Shown piece by piece: positions 1-11,176 of a stretch of 64,000 nucleotides of DNA. The stretch spans positions 11,585,001-11,649,000 of the forward strand of contig CM075768.1 of the NCBI GenBank assembly GCA_037974665.1. The letters run 5' to 3'. Under the pieces are notes generated by a model. It saw only the letters and a program-made list of their open reading frames with translations. It was not told where the DNA came from and searched no databases. Within the stretch, counting starts at the first letter, position 1. Each line of letters starts with the position of its first letter. Source of the DNA: Ehretia macrophylla (lineage: Eukaryota > Streptophyta > Magnoliopsida > Boraginales > Ehretiaceae). Position numbers and translations under genes: made by a program.

Positions 1-2108
1 TCCAAGCTAATAAAACAATTATAGTCTCCGAGAAGTTCCATCCACCTCTGTTGACACATATTCAACTTCTTTTGTGAAAACAAATACTTCAGACTCTTAT
101 GATCAGTGAAAATCTCGAACTTACTGCCCCATAGATAATTATGCCACTTTTTCAGTGCGAAAACAACTGCTGCCAACTCAAGATCATGAGTCGAATAATT
201 CACCTCATATGATTTCAACTTCCTAGAAGCATAGGCAATAACTCGACCATTCTGCATAAGTACACAACCTAAGCCCTCATTGGATGCATCACTGTAGATA
301 ACCATATTATCGGTCCCCTTTGGTAGAGCAAGTACTAGAGCAGTAGTCAATCTCTTTTTCAACTCCTGAAACCCACTCTCACATTTCTCATCCCAAACAA
401 AGCTAGTCCGTTTTTGAGTTAACTTAGAAAGTGGCCCTGCAATCTTAGAAAAGTCCTTGACAAACCTACGGTAATAACCCGCCAATCCAAGAAAGCTATG
501 AATCTTCGAAACATTCTCTGGCCATTTCCAAGACATCACCACTTCAATCTTAGTGGGATCTACAAAAATACCGCTCTATGTAATAACATGGCCAAGAAAA
601 GATATGCGTTGTAGCCAAAATTCACATTTGCTGAACTTCGCAAACAACTGATGCTCCTGCAGCTTCTGTAAGACAAGCCATAGATGTTGCTCGTGCTCCG
701 ATTCAGACTTGGAATAAACCAAGATATCATCAATAAAGATTACCACGAACTGATCCAAGTACGGCTGAAAAACGTGATGCATAAGGTCCATGAATGTTAC
801 TGGCGCATTAGTCAGTCCAAAGGGCATAAGAACAAACTCATAATGCCCGTACAGAGTCCTGAAAGCAGACTTCGGAACGTCCTCTGTGCGAATCCGAAGC
901 TGATAATACCTCTGCCTCAAGTCGAACTTAGAGTAGACTTTGGCTCCCTAAAGTTGATCAAATGACTCGTCAATCAATGGCAAAGGATACTTGTTCTTGA
1001 TGGTCACTTGATTCAAACCACGATAGTCAATGCATAATCTCAAGGTACTATCATTCTTCTTCACAAATAAAACAGGTGCTCCCCATGGTGAAGAACTCTA
1101 CTGAATGATACCCTTCTCTATTAACTCCTGCAACTGAGTTTTCAGTTCCTTAAGCTCAGCTGGTATCATCCGGTATGCTGATTTAGAAATAGGTTGAGTA
1201 CCGGGAATAAGATTGATCACAAACTCCACATCTTTATCTGGCGGTAACCCTGGCAACTCCTCAGGAAATACATTGGGATATTCCTAAATAATAGGTACTT
1301 CCTCCAACTGTAGCTTATCAGATGGCTTGTTGATCAAATAAGCTAGATAACCCGAATACCCCTTACTCACCAACTTAACGGCTTTAGCTGCTGAGATAAC
1401 AAAACTCATCTTAGCATTTCGGTTCCCTGCTACCTCTACTACTGGCTGATCTGGCAACCGAAATCGTACTACCTTCGTTCTACAGTTTAACTGGGCATCA
1501 TACTTAGAAAGTCAATCCATACCCAAGATAACATCATACCCCCGGATAGGAAATAAGATAAGGTCCGAAGAAAAATTATACCCCTTAACATGTATTTTAC
1601 AATCCTTACATACTAAGCCAGTCATATACTTATCAGTCAAAGAGGTACTAATCTCAACCACATAAGGCAGTCTTTCAGGTTGCATATTAACACGTTGCAT
1701 AGAAGCAGGAATAATGAAAGAATGCGTAGCACCAGAATCAATCAAAACTTTGACAAGTTGATCAAGTATAAGGAAGTTACCTTCCACAACTGTAGTCTCC
1801 TCAGGCATCTCTTCCAAATCAATTGTGTAGGCCCAAGCCTGAACCCGTTGCTGCTGAGGTGCACCACCAGTAGGTAGACCCTAATAACCTTGGGTCACTG
1901 CCCGACCCTCAGTTCCCCGAAATCTAGGGCAATCATTCACCCTATGCTAATTGCTACCGCAACCCAAACACGTTCTTGCTTTCGCCCTGCAGTCGGCCTC
2001 CACATGGCCCTGACGCTTGCAGTAAGTACGATGCAGTGATGAAACACTGCCACTACCCTTAGAAGAACTAGAACCCAAGAAAGCAGCTATACCAGCCTGC
2101 TGCTGAGG
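1..2108 (-). mobile_element. Tekay-1, left part: gag end to RNase H (Ty3/gypsy chromovirus fossil)
   Basis: Read on the minus strand, this stretch carries, from right to left, the end of gag with a zinc-knuckle region (about 1920-2100), an aspartic protease with a DSGATHSF core (about 1500-1820), a reverse transcriptase with the FIDDIL active-site block (about 575-1150) and part of RNase H (about 1-560). The order and sequence match Tekay-2 in this window very closely. The window edge cuts the element, so its integrase and second LTR lie to the left. It continues on the right at 11177, because Tekay-2 has landed in its gag region. It is broken, with perhaps ten or more breaks in the visible part, and is treated as a fossil. 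Confidence 0.93.
2104..2108. repeat. Target-site duplication of Tekay-2, left copy (TGAGG)
   Basis: The five bases TGAGG directly precede the TGTGAAACCCC start of the Tekay-2 LTR and recur at 11172-11176 directly after its GCGTGACA end. The flanks on both sides are Tekay-1 gag sequence, as expected for one clean insertion. Confidence 0.95.
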
Positions 2109-4550
2109 TGTGAAACCCCACTTATCTGCTTTAACTTGATTTACGTGCTTTGTCTAGTTTTGTGTACATATGACCTGTTTATGTGCTATAGGGCCTAGAA
2201 TGTTATAATTTTGATATCAATACTCCTAATACGTGCTAAATGTGCGTTCATGAAATTTTCATCAAAAAACGGAGTCAGAAATTTTATCGTCGATTTTTAG
2301 TGAATAGTATTTTCGAAACACGTCCGCTAAAATTTTGAAACTGGTATTTTTAACCCTTCTAGACCTATACCACAGACTTTAATAGACCTGTGTTTGATGA
2401 AAATGGTTTTAAAATCGGCTTAAGAATTTATTAGGGTTTTTACACCGACTTTTGCGAAAATCAAGTTTTAAGCCGACTCGGGTGAAATTATTGGATTGTA
2501 AAACTTCTTGTCACCTAAAAATAATTTACTTGAGCTATCTTAGGAGTTGCATTTTTGTTTTGAGCAAGGAGTTAGCTAAAATGCATTTAAAAGACAAGAA
2601 AATGAATTAAAGGACTAAAATACTACTTTGACTTTGCATTTTATTTATTTGACCAAGCTTTTAATAGCGTTTAGTCATCAACACACACTCAACACAACAC
2701 AAAACACACTCCACACACACACAAAGGGCCGAGAGCCATAGGAGAAAAAAAGCCAAAGAGTTTCAAGGTTTTCCAAGCAAAAATTCAAAGAAAAACCTAG
2801 TTTTTGTCCGTAGAACTTCGTGCCGACATGGATTCTGCTTGTTGGGCACGCATTGCACACATTCCTAGGCATATATCGCATCAAAGGTGAGAGAAAAATT
2901 CTAGATCTCAAAACTCAACTTTTGTGTTTTTGCGTATAATTGAAAATCGAACCGTTAGAATTCTAATCTGATGATAGATTATTTCTCCTTGCATGCTAAG
3001 GATCATTTAGCTGTAATACTACAAGTTTTTATCGGTTGTAGCATAATTTTTATTTTTCGGGTATTTAAATTTGATTAAATTGTTCAATGTTGATTTAATT
3101 GAGTTGTGTTGATCGGAATCGATTGCCGTCGATTTCTAAATGTTTGATAATTACGTGGTAGCTCCGTTGTAATGCCGAATTTTCAATTATGATGTTTGGG
3201 TGAAAATCCGGAAAATTCAGCCTTGACACCTTAGGGTTTTAGAGTTATCGGGCATGATTTGGAGGTGTTATGGTGGTTTTCCGAAGGGGCTAATGTAGAT
3301 GGTTGAATGGGTGAGTGTTTGAAACTGATTTGGAGTTGTTTGGATTAGTAGAATGTAAGATATGATTAATTGAAGTTTAGGTTGTCTTTCTTTAAAATGT
3401 TAGATTGAGCCTTAGTTGATTGGGTGTGGGTTGAGTGATTGAATTGTGAGTTGTTGATGGGTAAATTAGAGTTTGATTGTGTGTTTAATGCATGTTCGGT
3501 TAGATGGCCTACTTTGTCATCTAACTTAGTTGTTTGTTGTTTAATTAAATATTGATGTTATATTGATTGATTATTGAGTACGGGAATCGAGCACTTTTGT
3601 TGCTGATCTCCCAGATTATTGATTGATGATTGATTGAATATTGATGATTGTTATGGAGTCTTGGTATGTGTGTGCCACCTCTCGGGCAGCGTTGGGCTGT
3701 CGGGTTGAAAACGGCATGACTGCCAGAGACTACCCCCAGCTCGCATGACGGAGGTGTCATGGAGGGAGGGGCTAGTGAGGTACCTCGGGTGTGTGAGTAA
3801 TGGGGAGTTATAAGAAGAATGGTTGAGATCGTGATGGCGTATGGAGCTACACCAACTAGAGTATCCTTTATTGAATGGTTATATAGTTATGTGATGATAG
3901 TATTATTTATGTTATTGTGTGTTTACTGACTCAAAGGATTATTCCAAGGAGTTTAGTAGACCTTGCTCAAGATCTATCGGATCCTCGTTGGGCTTATTTT
4001 ATATAAGCTCACTCTCTATTATTGCATGTTTACAGGTGTACTTTCACAAGATTACGGGTACGTGCCTCCTGAAGATGAGAATGTGGAAAACGTGCCTTAC
4101 GTGGATGAGTCCTATGTTCCAGAGTCTTATCCGTGATGTCGTACATGTTTTATTATCTTGTAAATTAACATAGTAGACTTTTATCTACTTTGTAGTTTAT
4201 AATGTATGAGTTGTTGTTAAGTTAATGAATTAGTTGATGTTGTCTTAGTAGCATTTCTTTTGTTTATGATTAGGCTGCTAGATTGGCTCAATATGTTTTT
4301 GGTATTGTATAATAAGGTTTATGTATTATGTTGGAACGGAGGCGTATAACGAGGAATGATTATTGTATAATATAGTCATGATGTATGTTGTATTTATTGA
4401 AGAGTTGTTTATTGTATGGTTTATGTAGTTGAGGTATGATGTCCTATGGAGGTTGGTTTAGAACCTCGGTATCTTATTTACTGTCGTTATACTGCCGAAA
4501 TTCCATTGTGTCCTGATTGGTTATAGGAGGGGTCGAGTTGAGGCGTGACA
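2109..4550 (+). repeat. 5' LTR of Tekay-2
   Basis: A 2442-bp LTR starting TGTGAAACCCC and ending GGCGTGACA, thus with TG...CA termini. It matches 8731-11171 base for base over long stretches. Short open frames inside it (for example 3545-3760 minus and 3919-4173 plus) recur in the other LTR and are not genes. Confidence 0.95.
3660..4007 (+). promoter_or_regulatory. Conserved GC-rich block and TATA-like box in Tekay-2 5' LTR
   Basis: In an AT-rich LTR, 3660-3790 is a GC-rich island that includes the 10-bp palindrome GAGGTACCTC at 3777-3786. About 210 bp downstream lies TATATAAG (4000-4007). Both recur in the 3' LTR (10398-10407; 10621-10628), in the Tekay-1 LTR (13160-13169; 12936-12943, reversed) and in solo LTR I (61144-61153; 60919-60926, reversed). 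I infer this is the LTR promoter region; no transcript start can be seen. Confidence 0.5.
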
Positions 4551-4556
4551 TTTAAG

Positions 4557-4568
4557 TAGTATCAGAGC
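4557..4568 (+). other. Primer binding site of Tekay-2
   Basis: TAGTATCAGAGC, six bases after the LTR end, is one base from the TGGTATCAGAGC that plant LTR elements use to bind the 3' end of initiator Met-tRNA. Confidence 0.85.
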
Positions 4569-4819
4569 TTATGTTAGTTGTCAGCCGGGGTATTCTCGGA
4601 ATGTGGGTAATGGTCTTAGCATGAAAGTATGTATGAAAAGAAAGGAAAGTGAAAAATGTGTTAACATGATTAAGTGATAAGTGATTATGTGATTAAAGTG
4701 CTTATGTGATTATGTGGACAATTTGCTTATGTGTTTTATATGAGTTTGTTGTTTAGGTGTTAATAATTGTTTATAATCTGTTTATGTGCTATAACTGTGC
4801 TAACTCTTTGATTAGTAGA

Positions 4820-6060
4820 ATGGCCGGTCGACCGAGAACCAGAGGTAGGCCTGAGATGACTGATGAGACTCCGGGTAACGCGGCACCGGGCCGTGACGGG
4901 GGTGATAACCGATTAGGGGCAGCTATGGAAAGGATTGCAGAGTTAGTGGCTAGTCAGGCACAGTTATTAGCAGGGCAGGCTGCCCAGAATCAGGCTATGC
5001 AGGCTCAGCTACTGAATATTCAGGGTGGTAATCACGGGCGTGGTACCCTGAAGGAGTTTTTAGGATATCATCCACCGAGATTTCAAGGGGAGCCGGATGA
5101 TAGGAAGGCGGAGGCATAGATAAGCAAGTTGGAGAAGATTTATGATCCACTTGGCTATACTGATGAGCAGAAGGTCTCTTTTGCCGTGTACTTGTTAGAT
5201 GACGAGGTAGAGGAGTGGTGGCGCACGGTAAGGACTAGCTGGGCGGCACAGGGTATTCCTTATATTTGGGGTACCTTTCTGATGGCTTTCCGGGCAAAGT
5301 ATGTCCCGAGGATTGCGAGGGAATGGAGAGAGGCAGAGTTTCTAGCCTTGGTCCAGGGAGATGCTACAGTGGCTCAATATAAGGCCACATTTACTCGATT
5401 GTCTTAGTATGCACCGGAGTATGTGGCAGACGAGGAGCGGAGGACTCGCAGATTTATGTTGGGGTTGAGGCCCGAGATTCAGGATGTGATGGCACTGAAT
5501 CGGTATGATATTTTCATTGAGGCTTTTGAGGCAGCTTCCAGACTAGAGAAGAGAAAGGGGGATCAACTTGTTTTTAGTCAGCTCAGTAAGAGGCAGTATC
5601 AGCAGGGCACGTATAGGCCTCCCGTACAGCAGGTTGGGTTCAGGCCACCAGCACAGCAGGGTTCTTTTAGGCCACAGGGTCAGCAGAGTTACTATCGGCC
5701 TCCGTTTCAGCAGGGGCCATATCAGGTTCAGACTCAGTATAGGCCAGCCCAGTCACAGGGTCAGTACAGGCCTAGTATGGTGAGACCTCAGCAGCAGGTT
5801 GTTTTAGCTATTTCTACAGCTTCTGGTTCTTCCAGGGGCAGTGTTAGTGTCACATCATCGCAGTGTAATTACTGCAAGCGCCTAGGGCACGTGGAGTCCG
5901 ACTGCAGGGTAAAGGCAGGGACATGTTTGGGTTGTGGTAGCAGCCAGCATAGGGTGAAGGATTGCCCTAGATATTTGAGGGCTGAGGGTCGGGCAGCGAC
6001 TCAGGGTTATCAGGGCCGACCTGTGGCCAGTGCACCTCAGCAGCAGCAGCGGGTTCAGGC
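4820..6060 (+). pseudogene. Tekay-2 gag region
   Basis: The reading begins at an ATG followed by a basic MAGRPRTRGRP start, then an alanine- and glutamine-rich helix-prone stretch and the capsid-like core, recognised by blocks such as FQGEPDD and EEWWRTV. A long segment rich in glutamine, proline and arginine follows (about 5600-5800). Two CCHC zinc knuckles close the region: one starting CNYCKRLGH (5864-5905), one starting CLGCGSSQH (5924-5965). Two adjacent knuckles are usual in this group. Gag would form the virus-like particle and bind element RNA. The region is broken and treated as a fossil. Confidence 0.9.
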
Positions 6061-6084
6061 TCGGGCCTACGCAGTTGACTTAGA

Positions 6085-6420
6085 GGAGATGCCTGAGGAG
6101 ACTACAGTTGTGGAAGGTAACTTCCTTATACTTGATCAACTTGTTAAAGTGTTGATTGATTCTGGTGCTACGCATTCTTTCATTACTCCTGCTTGTGTGC
6201 AACGTGTTAATTTGCAACCTGAAAGATTGCCTTATGTGGTTGAGATTAGTACCTCTTTGACTGATAAGTATGTTACTGGCTTAGTATGTAAGGATTGTAT
6301 AATACATGTTAAGGGGCATAATTTTCCTTCGGACCTTATTTTATTTCCTATCCGGGGGTATGATGTTATCTTGGGTATGGATTGGCTTTCTAAGTATGAT
6401 GCCCAGTTGAACTGTAGAAC
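6085..6420 (+). pseudogene. Tekay-2 aspartic protease region
   Basis: The core VLIDSGATHSFI (around 6150-6180) holds the DSG catalytic triplet of retroviral-type aspartic proteases, and the domain ends in the typical GYDVILGMDWL block near 6357-6390. It follows the gag zinc knuckles and precedes the reverse transcriptase, the normal gypsy order. In the family this enzyme cuts the polyprotein. Confidence 0.9.
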
Positions 6421-6599
6421 CAAGGTAGTACAGTTTCGTTTGCCAGATCAGCCAGTAGTTGAGGTAGTAGGGAACCGGGGTGCAAAGACGAGTTTTGTTA
6501 TCTCAGCAACTAAAGCCGTTAAGTTGGTGAGTAAGGGGTGTTCGGGTTATCTGGCTTATCTGATCAACAAGCCATCTGATAAGCTGCAGCTAGAGGAAG

Positions 6600-7380
6600 T
6601 CCCTATTATTCGGGAATATCCCAATGTATTTCCAGAGGAGTTGCCAGGGTTACCGCCAGAGAGAGATGCGGAGTTTGTAATCAATCTTATTCCCGGTACT
6701 CAACCTATTTCTAAATCAGCGTACTGGATGGCACCAGCTGAGTTGAAGGAGTTGAAGACTCAGTTACAGGAGTTATTGGAGAAGGGATTCATTCAGCAGA
6801 GTTCTTCACCTTAGGGAGCTCCAGTCTTATTTGTGAAGAAGAAGGATGGTACCTTGAGATTGTGTATTAATTACCGTGGTTTGAATCAGGTGACCATCAA
6901 GAACAAGTATCCTTTGCCACTGATTGACGAGTTGTTCGATCAACTTCAGGGAGCCAAAGTCTATTCTAAATTTGATTTGAGGCAGGGGTATTATCAGCTT
7001 CGGATTCGCACGGAGGATGTTCCGAAGTCTGCCTTCAGGACTCGGTACGGGCATTATGAGTTAGTAGTTATGTCCTTTGGTTTAACTAATGCACCGGCAG
7101 CATTCATGGATCTTATGCATCGGGTTTTCCAGCCGTATTTAGACCAGTTCATGGTAATCTTTATTGATGATATCTTGGTCTATTCTAAATCTGAATCGGA
7201 GCATGAGCAACATCTACGGCTTGTCTTACAGAAGCTGCAAGAGCATCAGTTGTTTGCCAAGTTCAGCAAATGTGAATTTTGGCTGCAACGCATATCTTTT
7301 CTTGGCCATGTTATTACACAGAGCGGTATCTCTGTAGATCCCACTAAGATTGAGGTGGTGATGTCTTGGAAACGGACATA
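6600..7380 (+). pseudogene. Tekay-2 reverse transcriptase region
   Basis: Recognised blocks are the [14 protein letters not shown] linker, [25 protein letters not shown] (motif A aspartate), [14 protein letters not shown] (motif B) and [11 protein letters not shown] (motif C, the paired aspartates). Sequence and order are those of Ty3/gypsy chromoviruses. In the family it copies element RNA into DNA from the Met-tRNA primer. The copy is broken. Confidence 0.93.
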
Positions 7381-7384
7381 GAAT

Positions 7385-7860
7385 GTTTCTGAGGTCCGTA
7401 GCTTTCTTGGCTTGGCGGGTTATTACCGTAGGTTTGTCAAAGACTTCTCGAAGATTGCTGGGCCACTTTCTAAGTTGACTCAGAAACGGACTATCTTTAA
7501 TTGGGATGAGAAGTGTGAGAGTGGGTTTCAAGAGTTGAAAAAGAGGTTGACTACTGCTCCAGTACTTGCTCTACCAGAGGGGACCGATAATATGGTTGTT
7601 TACAGCGATGCATCCAAGGAGGGCTTGGGATGTGTTCTTATGCAGGATGGCCGAGTTATTGCCTATGCTTCCCGGAAGTTGAAGCCTTATGAGGTGAATT
7701 ATCCGACTCATGATCTTGAGTTGGCAGCAGTTGTCTTTGCACTGAAGAAGTGGCGTCATTATCTGTGGGGCAGTAAGTTCGAGATTTTCACTGATCATAA
7801 GAGTCTAAAATATTTATTCTCACAGAAAGAGTTGAATATGCGCCAGCGGAGGTGGGAGAA
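7385..7860 (+). pseudogene. Tekay-2 RNase H region
   Basis: After the RT connection block ([16 protein letters not shown]) comes an RNase H domain with [16 protein letters not shown], carrying the first acidic residue, then [18 protein letters not shown] and [11 protein letters not shown]. In the family it removes the RNA strand after copying. The C-terminal end of the domain is not fully represented. Confidence 0.88.
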
Positions 7861-7879
7861 ACTTCAGGAGACCTTAGGT

Positions 7880-8330
7880 ACTCAGTTGAACTTTAGTACC
7901 GCGTATCATCCACAGACCGACGGTCAGTCTGAGCGGACTATTCAGATTCTAGAAGATATGCTTAGGGCTTGTGTTCTGGACTTCGGGAAGAATTGGGAGA
8001 AACATCTACCACTTGCCGAGTTTGCCTATAACAATAGTTATCAAGCTACTATTGGGATGGCACCTTTCGCAGCTCTTTACGGTCGTAAGTGTCGTTCACC
8101 TTTATATTGGGACGAGGTAGGTGAGATGAAGACTATTGATCCGACTATCATGCCAGAGCTTCTTGAGAAGATTGAGAATGTTCAGTTGATCAGGCAGAGA
8201 ATGCTTACGGCGCAGAGTAGGTTCAAGAGTTATGCTGATAAGCGTCGTCGGGATTTGGAGTTTGCAGTCGGAGATCGGGTTTTCTTGAGATTGTCTCCTC
8301 GTAAGGGGTTTGTTCGTTATGGTAAAGGTG
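7880..8330 (+). pseudogene. Tekay-2 integrase, partial
   Basis: The visible blocks are the later part of the integrase core: [14 protein letters not shown], the [12 protein letters not shown] block and [15 protein letters not shown], followed by the [17 protein letters not shown]-terminal region. The core is only partly represented, so this copy could not supply its own integrase. It belongs to the chromovirus type because it runs on into a chromodomain. Confidence 0.88.
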
Positions 8331-8399
8331 GAAAGCTGAGTCCGAGATTTGTTGGGCCGTTTGAGATTACCGGCAGGGTTGGTAAGTTGGCGTATCGGT

Positions 8400-8690
8400 T
8401 GGCTTTACCGGAGAACTTCTCTAATGTCCACGATGTATTTCACGTGTCGAATTTGCAGAAATATAATCCAGATCCTTCTCATATTCTTGAGCCAGAGCCG
8501 TTACAACTTCGTGAGAATCTGACTTATGACGAGCGTCCGATTCGTATTCTTGATCAGATGGAACAAGAGTTAAGGTCGAAGAAGATTCTGATGGTTAAGG
8601 TGTTGTGGAAGCATCACGGCATTGAGGAAGCTACTTGGGAGAGACGGGATCAGATGCAGCAGCAGTACTCAGATATGTTCAGTACATCAA
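8400..8690 (+). pseudogene. Tekay-2 chromodomain
   Basis: After the block [13 protein letters not shown], the segment [18 protein letters not shown] with [15 protein letters not shown] is a classic plant chromovirus chromodomain. It is the feature that assigns the element to the chromoviruses. In studied members the domain contacts heterochromatin and biases where new copies land, which fits the gene-free setting here. Confidence 0.9.
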
Positions 8691-8714
8691 GTAAGAATTT
8701 CGAGGGCGAAATTT

Positions 8715-8730
8715 CTTTAAGGGGGGAGAA
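8715..8730 (+). other. Polypurine tract of Tekay-2
   Basis: A purine run ending AAGGGGGGAGAA sits directly before the TGTGAAACC start of the 3' LTR, the expected position of the plus-strand primer. Confidence 0.9.
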
Positions 8731-11171
8731 TGTGAAACCCCACTTATCTGCTTTAACTTGATTTACGTGCTTTGTCTCGTTTTACGTGCATATGAGCTGT
8801 TTATGTGCTATAGGGCCTAGAATGTTATAATTTTGATATCAATACTCCTAATACGTGCTAAATGTGCGTTCATGAAATTTTCATCAAAAAACGGAGTCAG
8901 AAATTTTATCGTCAATTTTCAGTGAATAGTATTTTCGAAACACGTTCGCTAAAATTTTGAAACTGGTCTTTTTAACCCTTCTAGACCTAGACCACAGACT
9001 TTAATAGACCTATGTTTGATGAAAACGGTTTTAAAATCGGCTTAAGAATTTATTAGGGTTTTTACACCGACTTTTGCGAAAATCAAGTTTTAAGCCGATT
9101 CGGGTGAAATTGTTGGATTGTAAAACTTCTTGTCACCTAAAAATAATTTACTTGAGCTATCTTAGGAGTTGTATTTTTGTTTTGAGCAAGGAGTTAGATA
9201 AAATGCATTTAAAAGACAAGAAAAAGAATTAAAGGACTAAAATACTACTTTGACTTTGCATTTTATTTATTTGACCAAGCTTTTAATTGCATTTATCATC
9301 AACACACACTCAACACAACACAAAACACACTCCACACACACACAAAGGGCCGAGAGCCATAGGAGAAAAAAAGCCAAAGAGTTTCAAGGTTTTCCAAGCA
9401 AAAATTCAAAGAAAAACCTAGTTTTTGTCCGTAGAACTTCGTGCTAACTTGGATTCCGCTTGTTGGGCACGCATTGCATGCATTCCTAGGCATATATCGC
9501 ATCAAAGGTGAGAGAAAAAGTTTGGATCTCAAAACTCAACTTTTGTGTTTTTGCGTATAATTGAAAATCGAACCGTTAGAATTCTAATTTGATGATAGAT
9601 TATTGCTCCTTGCATGCTAGGGATCATTTAGCTGTAATACTACGAGTTTTTATCGGTTGTAGCATAATTTTTATTTTCCAGGTATTTAAATTTGATTAAA
9701 TTGTTCAATGTTGATTTAATTGAGTTGTGTTGATCGGAATCGATTGCCGTCGATTTCTAAATGTTTGATAATTACGTGGTAGCGCCGTTGTAATGCCGAA
9801 TTTTCGATTATGATGTTTGGGTGAAAATCCAGAAAATTCAGCCTTGACACCTTAGGGTTTTAGAGTTATCGGGCATGATTTGGAGGTGTTATGGTGGTTT
9901 TCCGAGGGGGCTAATGTAGATGGTTGAATGGGTGAGTGTTTGAAACTGATTTGGAGTTGTTTGGATTAGTAGAATGTAAGATATGATTAATTGAAGTTTA
10001 GGTTGTCTTTCTTTAAAATGTTAGATTGAGCCTTAGTTGATTGGTTGTGGGTTGAGTGATTGAATTGTGAGTTGTTGATGGGTAAATTAGAGTTTGATTG
10101 TGTGTTTAATGCATGTTCGGTTAGATGGCCTACTTTGTCATCTAACTTAGTTGTTTGTTGTTTAATTAAATATTGATGTTATATTGATTGATTATTGAGT
10201 ACGGGAATCGGGCACTTTCGTTGCTGATCTCCCAGATTATTGATTGATGATTGATTGAATATTGATGATTGTTATGGAGTCTTAGTATGTGTGTGCCACC
10301 TCTCGGGCAGCGTTGGGCTGTCGAGTTGAAAACGGCATGACTGCCAGAGACTACCCCCAGCTCGCATGACGGAGGTGTCATGGAGGGAGGGGCTAGTGAG
10401 GTACCTCGGGTGTGTGAGTAATGGGGAGTTATAAGAAGAATGGTTGAGATCGTGATGGCGTATGGAGCTACACCAACTAGAGTATCCTTTATTGAATGGT
10501 TATATAGTTATGTGATGATAGTATTATTTATGTTATTGTGTGTTTACTGACTCAAAGGATTATTCCAAGGAGTTTAGTAGACCTTGCTCGAGATCTATCG
10601 GATCCTTGCTGGGCTTATTTTATATAAGCTCACTCTCTATTATTGCATGTTTACAGGTGTACTTTCGTAAGATTACGGGTACGTGCCTCCTGAAGAGGAG
10701 AATGTGGAAAACGTGCCTTACGTGGATGAGTCCTATGTTCCAGAGTCTTATCCGTGATGTCGTACATGTTTTATTATCTTGTAAATTAACATAGTAGACT
10801 TTTATCTGCTTTGTAGTTTATAATGTATGAGATGTTGTTAAGTTCATGAATTAGTTGATGTTGTCTTAGTAGCCTTTCTTTTGTTTATGATTAGGCTGCT
10901 AGATTGGCTCAATATGTTTTTGGTATTGTATAATAAGGTTTATGTATTATGTTGGAACGGAGGCGTATAACGAGGAATGATTATTGTATAATATAGTCAT
11001 GATGTATGTTGTATTTATTGAAGAGTTGTTTATTGTATGGTTTATGTAGTTGAGGTATGATGTCCTATGGAGGTTGGTTTAGAACCTCAGTATCTTATTT
11101 ACTGTCGTTATACTGCCGAAATTCCGTTGCGTCCTGACTGGTTATAGGAGGGGTCGAGTTGGGGCGTGACA
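8731..11171 (+). repeat. 3' LTR of Tekay-2
   Basis: A 2441-bp partner of 2109-4550, starting TGTGAAACCCC and ending GGCGTGACA. It is followed by the second TSD copy TGAGG at 11172-11176. It repeats the GC-rich block and the TATATAAG box (10621-10628). Confidence 0.95.
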
Positions 11172-11176
11172 TGAGG

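Larger units (their letters stand above)
2109..11171 (+). mobile_element. Tekay-2: two-LTR Ty3/gypsy chromovirus, broken
   Basis: Complete in outline: LTR 2109-4550, PBS 4557-4568, gag, protease, reverse transcriptase, RNase H, part of integrase, chromodomain, polypurine tract and LTR 8731-11171, all inside a perfect 5-bp TSD. The chromodomain at the pol end and LTRs of about 2.4 kb place it in the Tekay/Del chromoviruses, whose chromodomain is known to steer integration to heterochromatin. The internal part is about 4.2 kb, shorter than a full relative, so pol is incomplete; there are about half a dozen breaks. In the stretches I compared, the LTRs differ by roughly 2-3 percent, suggesting an insertion of the order of one million years old if a usual plant rate applies. 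It is the youngest layer of the left-hand stack. Confidence 0.95.

Noticed and set aside
3545-3760. Minus-strand open frame in the Tekay-2 LTR, repeated at 10166-10381
   Set aside because: It lies fully in the LTR, recurs only because the LTR is duplicated, has no recognisable domain and overlaps the GC-rich promoter-like block.
3919-4173. 84-residue plus-strand frame in the LTR, repeated at 10540-10794
   Set aside because: Same reason: LTR sequence spanning the TATA-like box, no domain.
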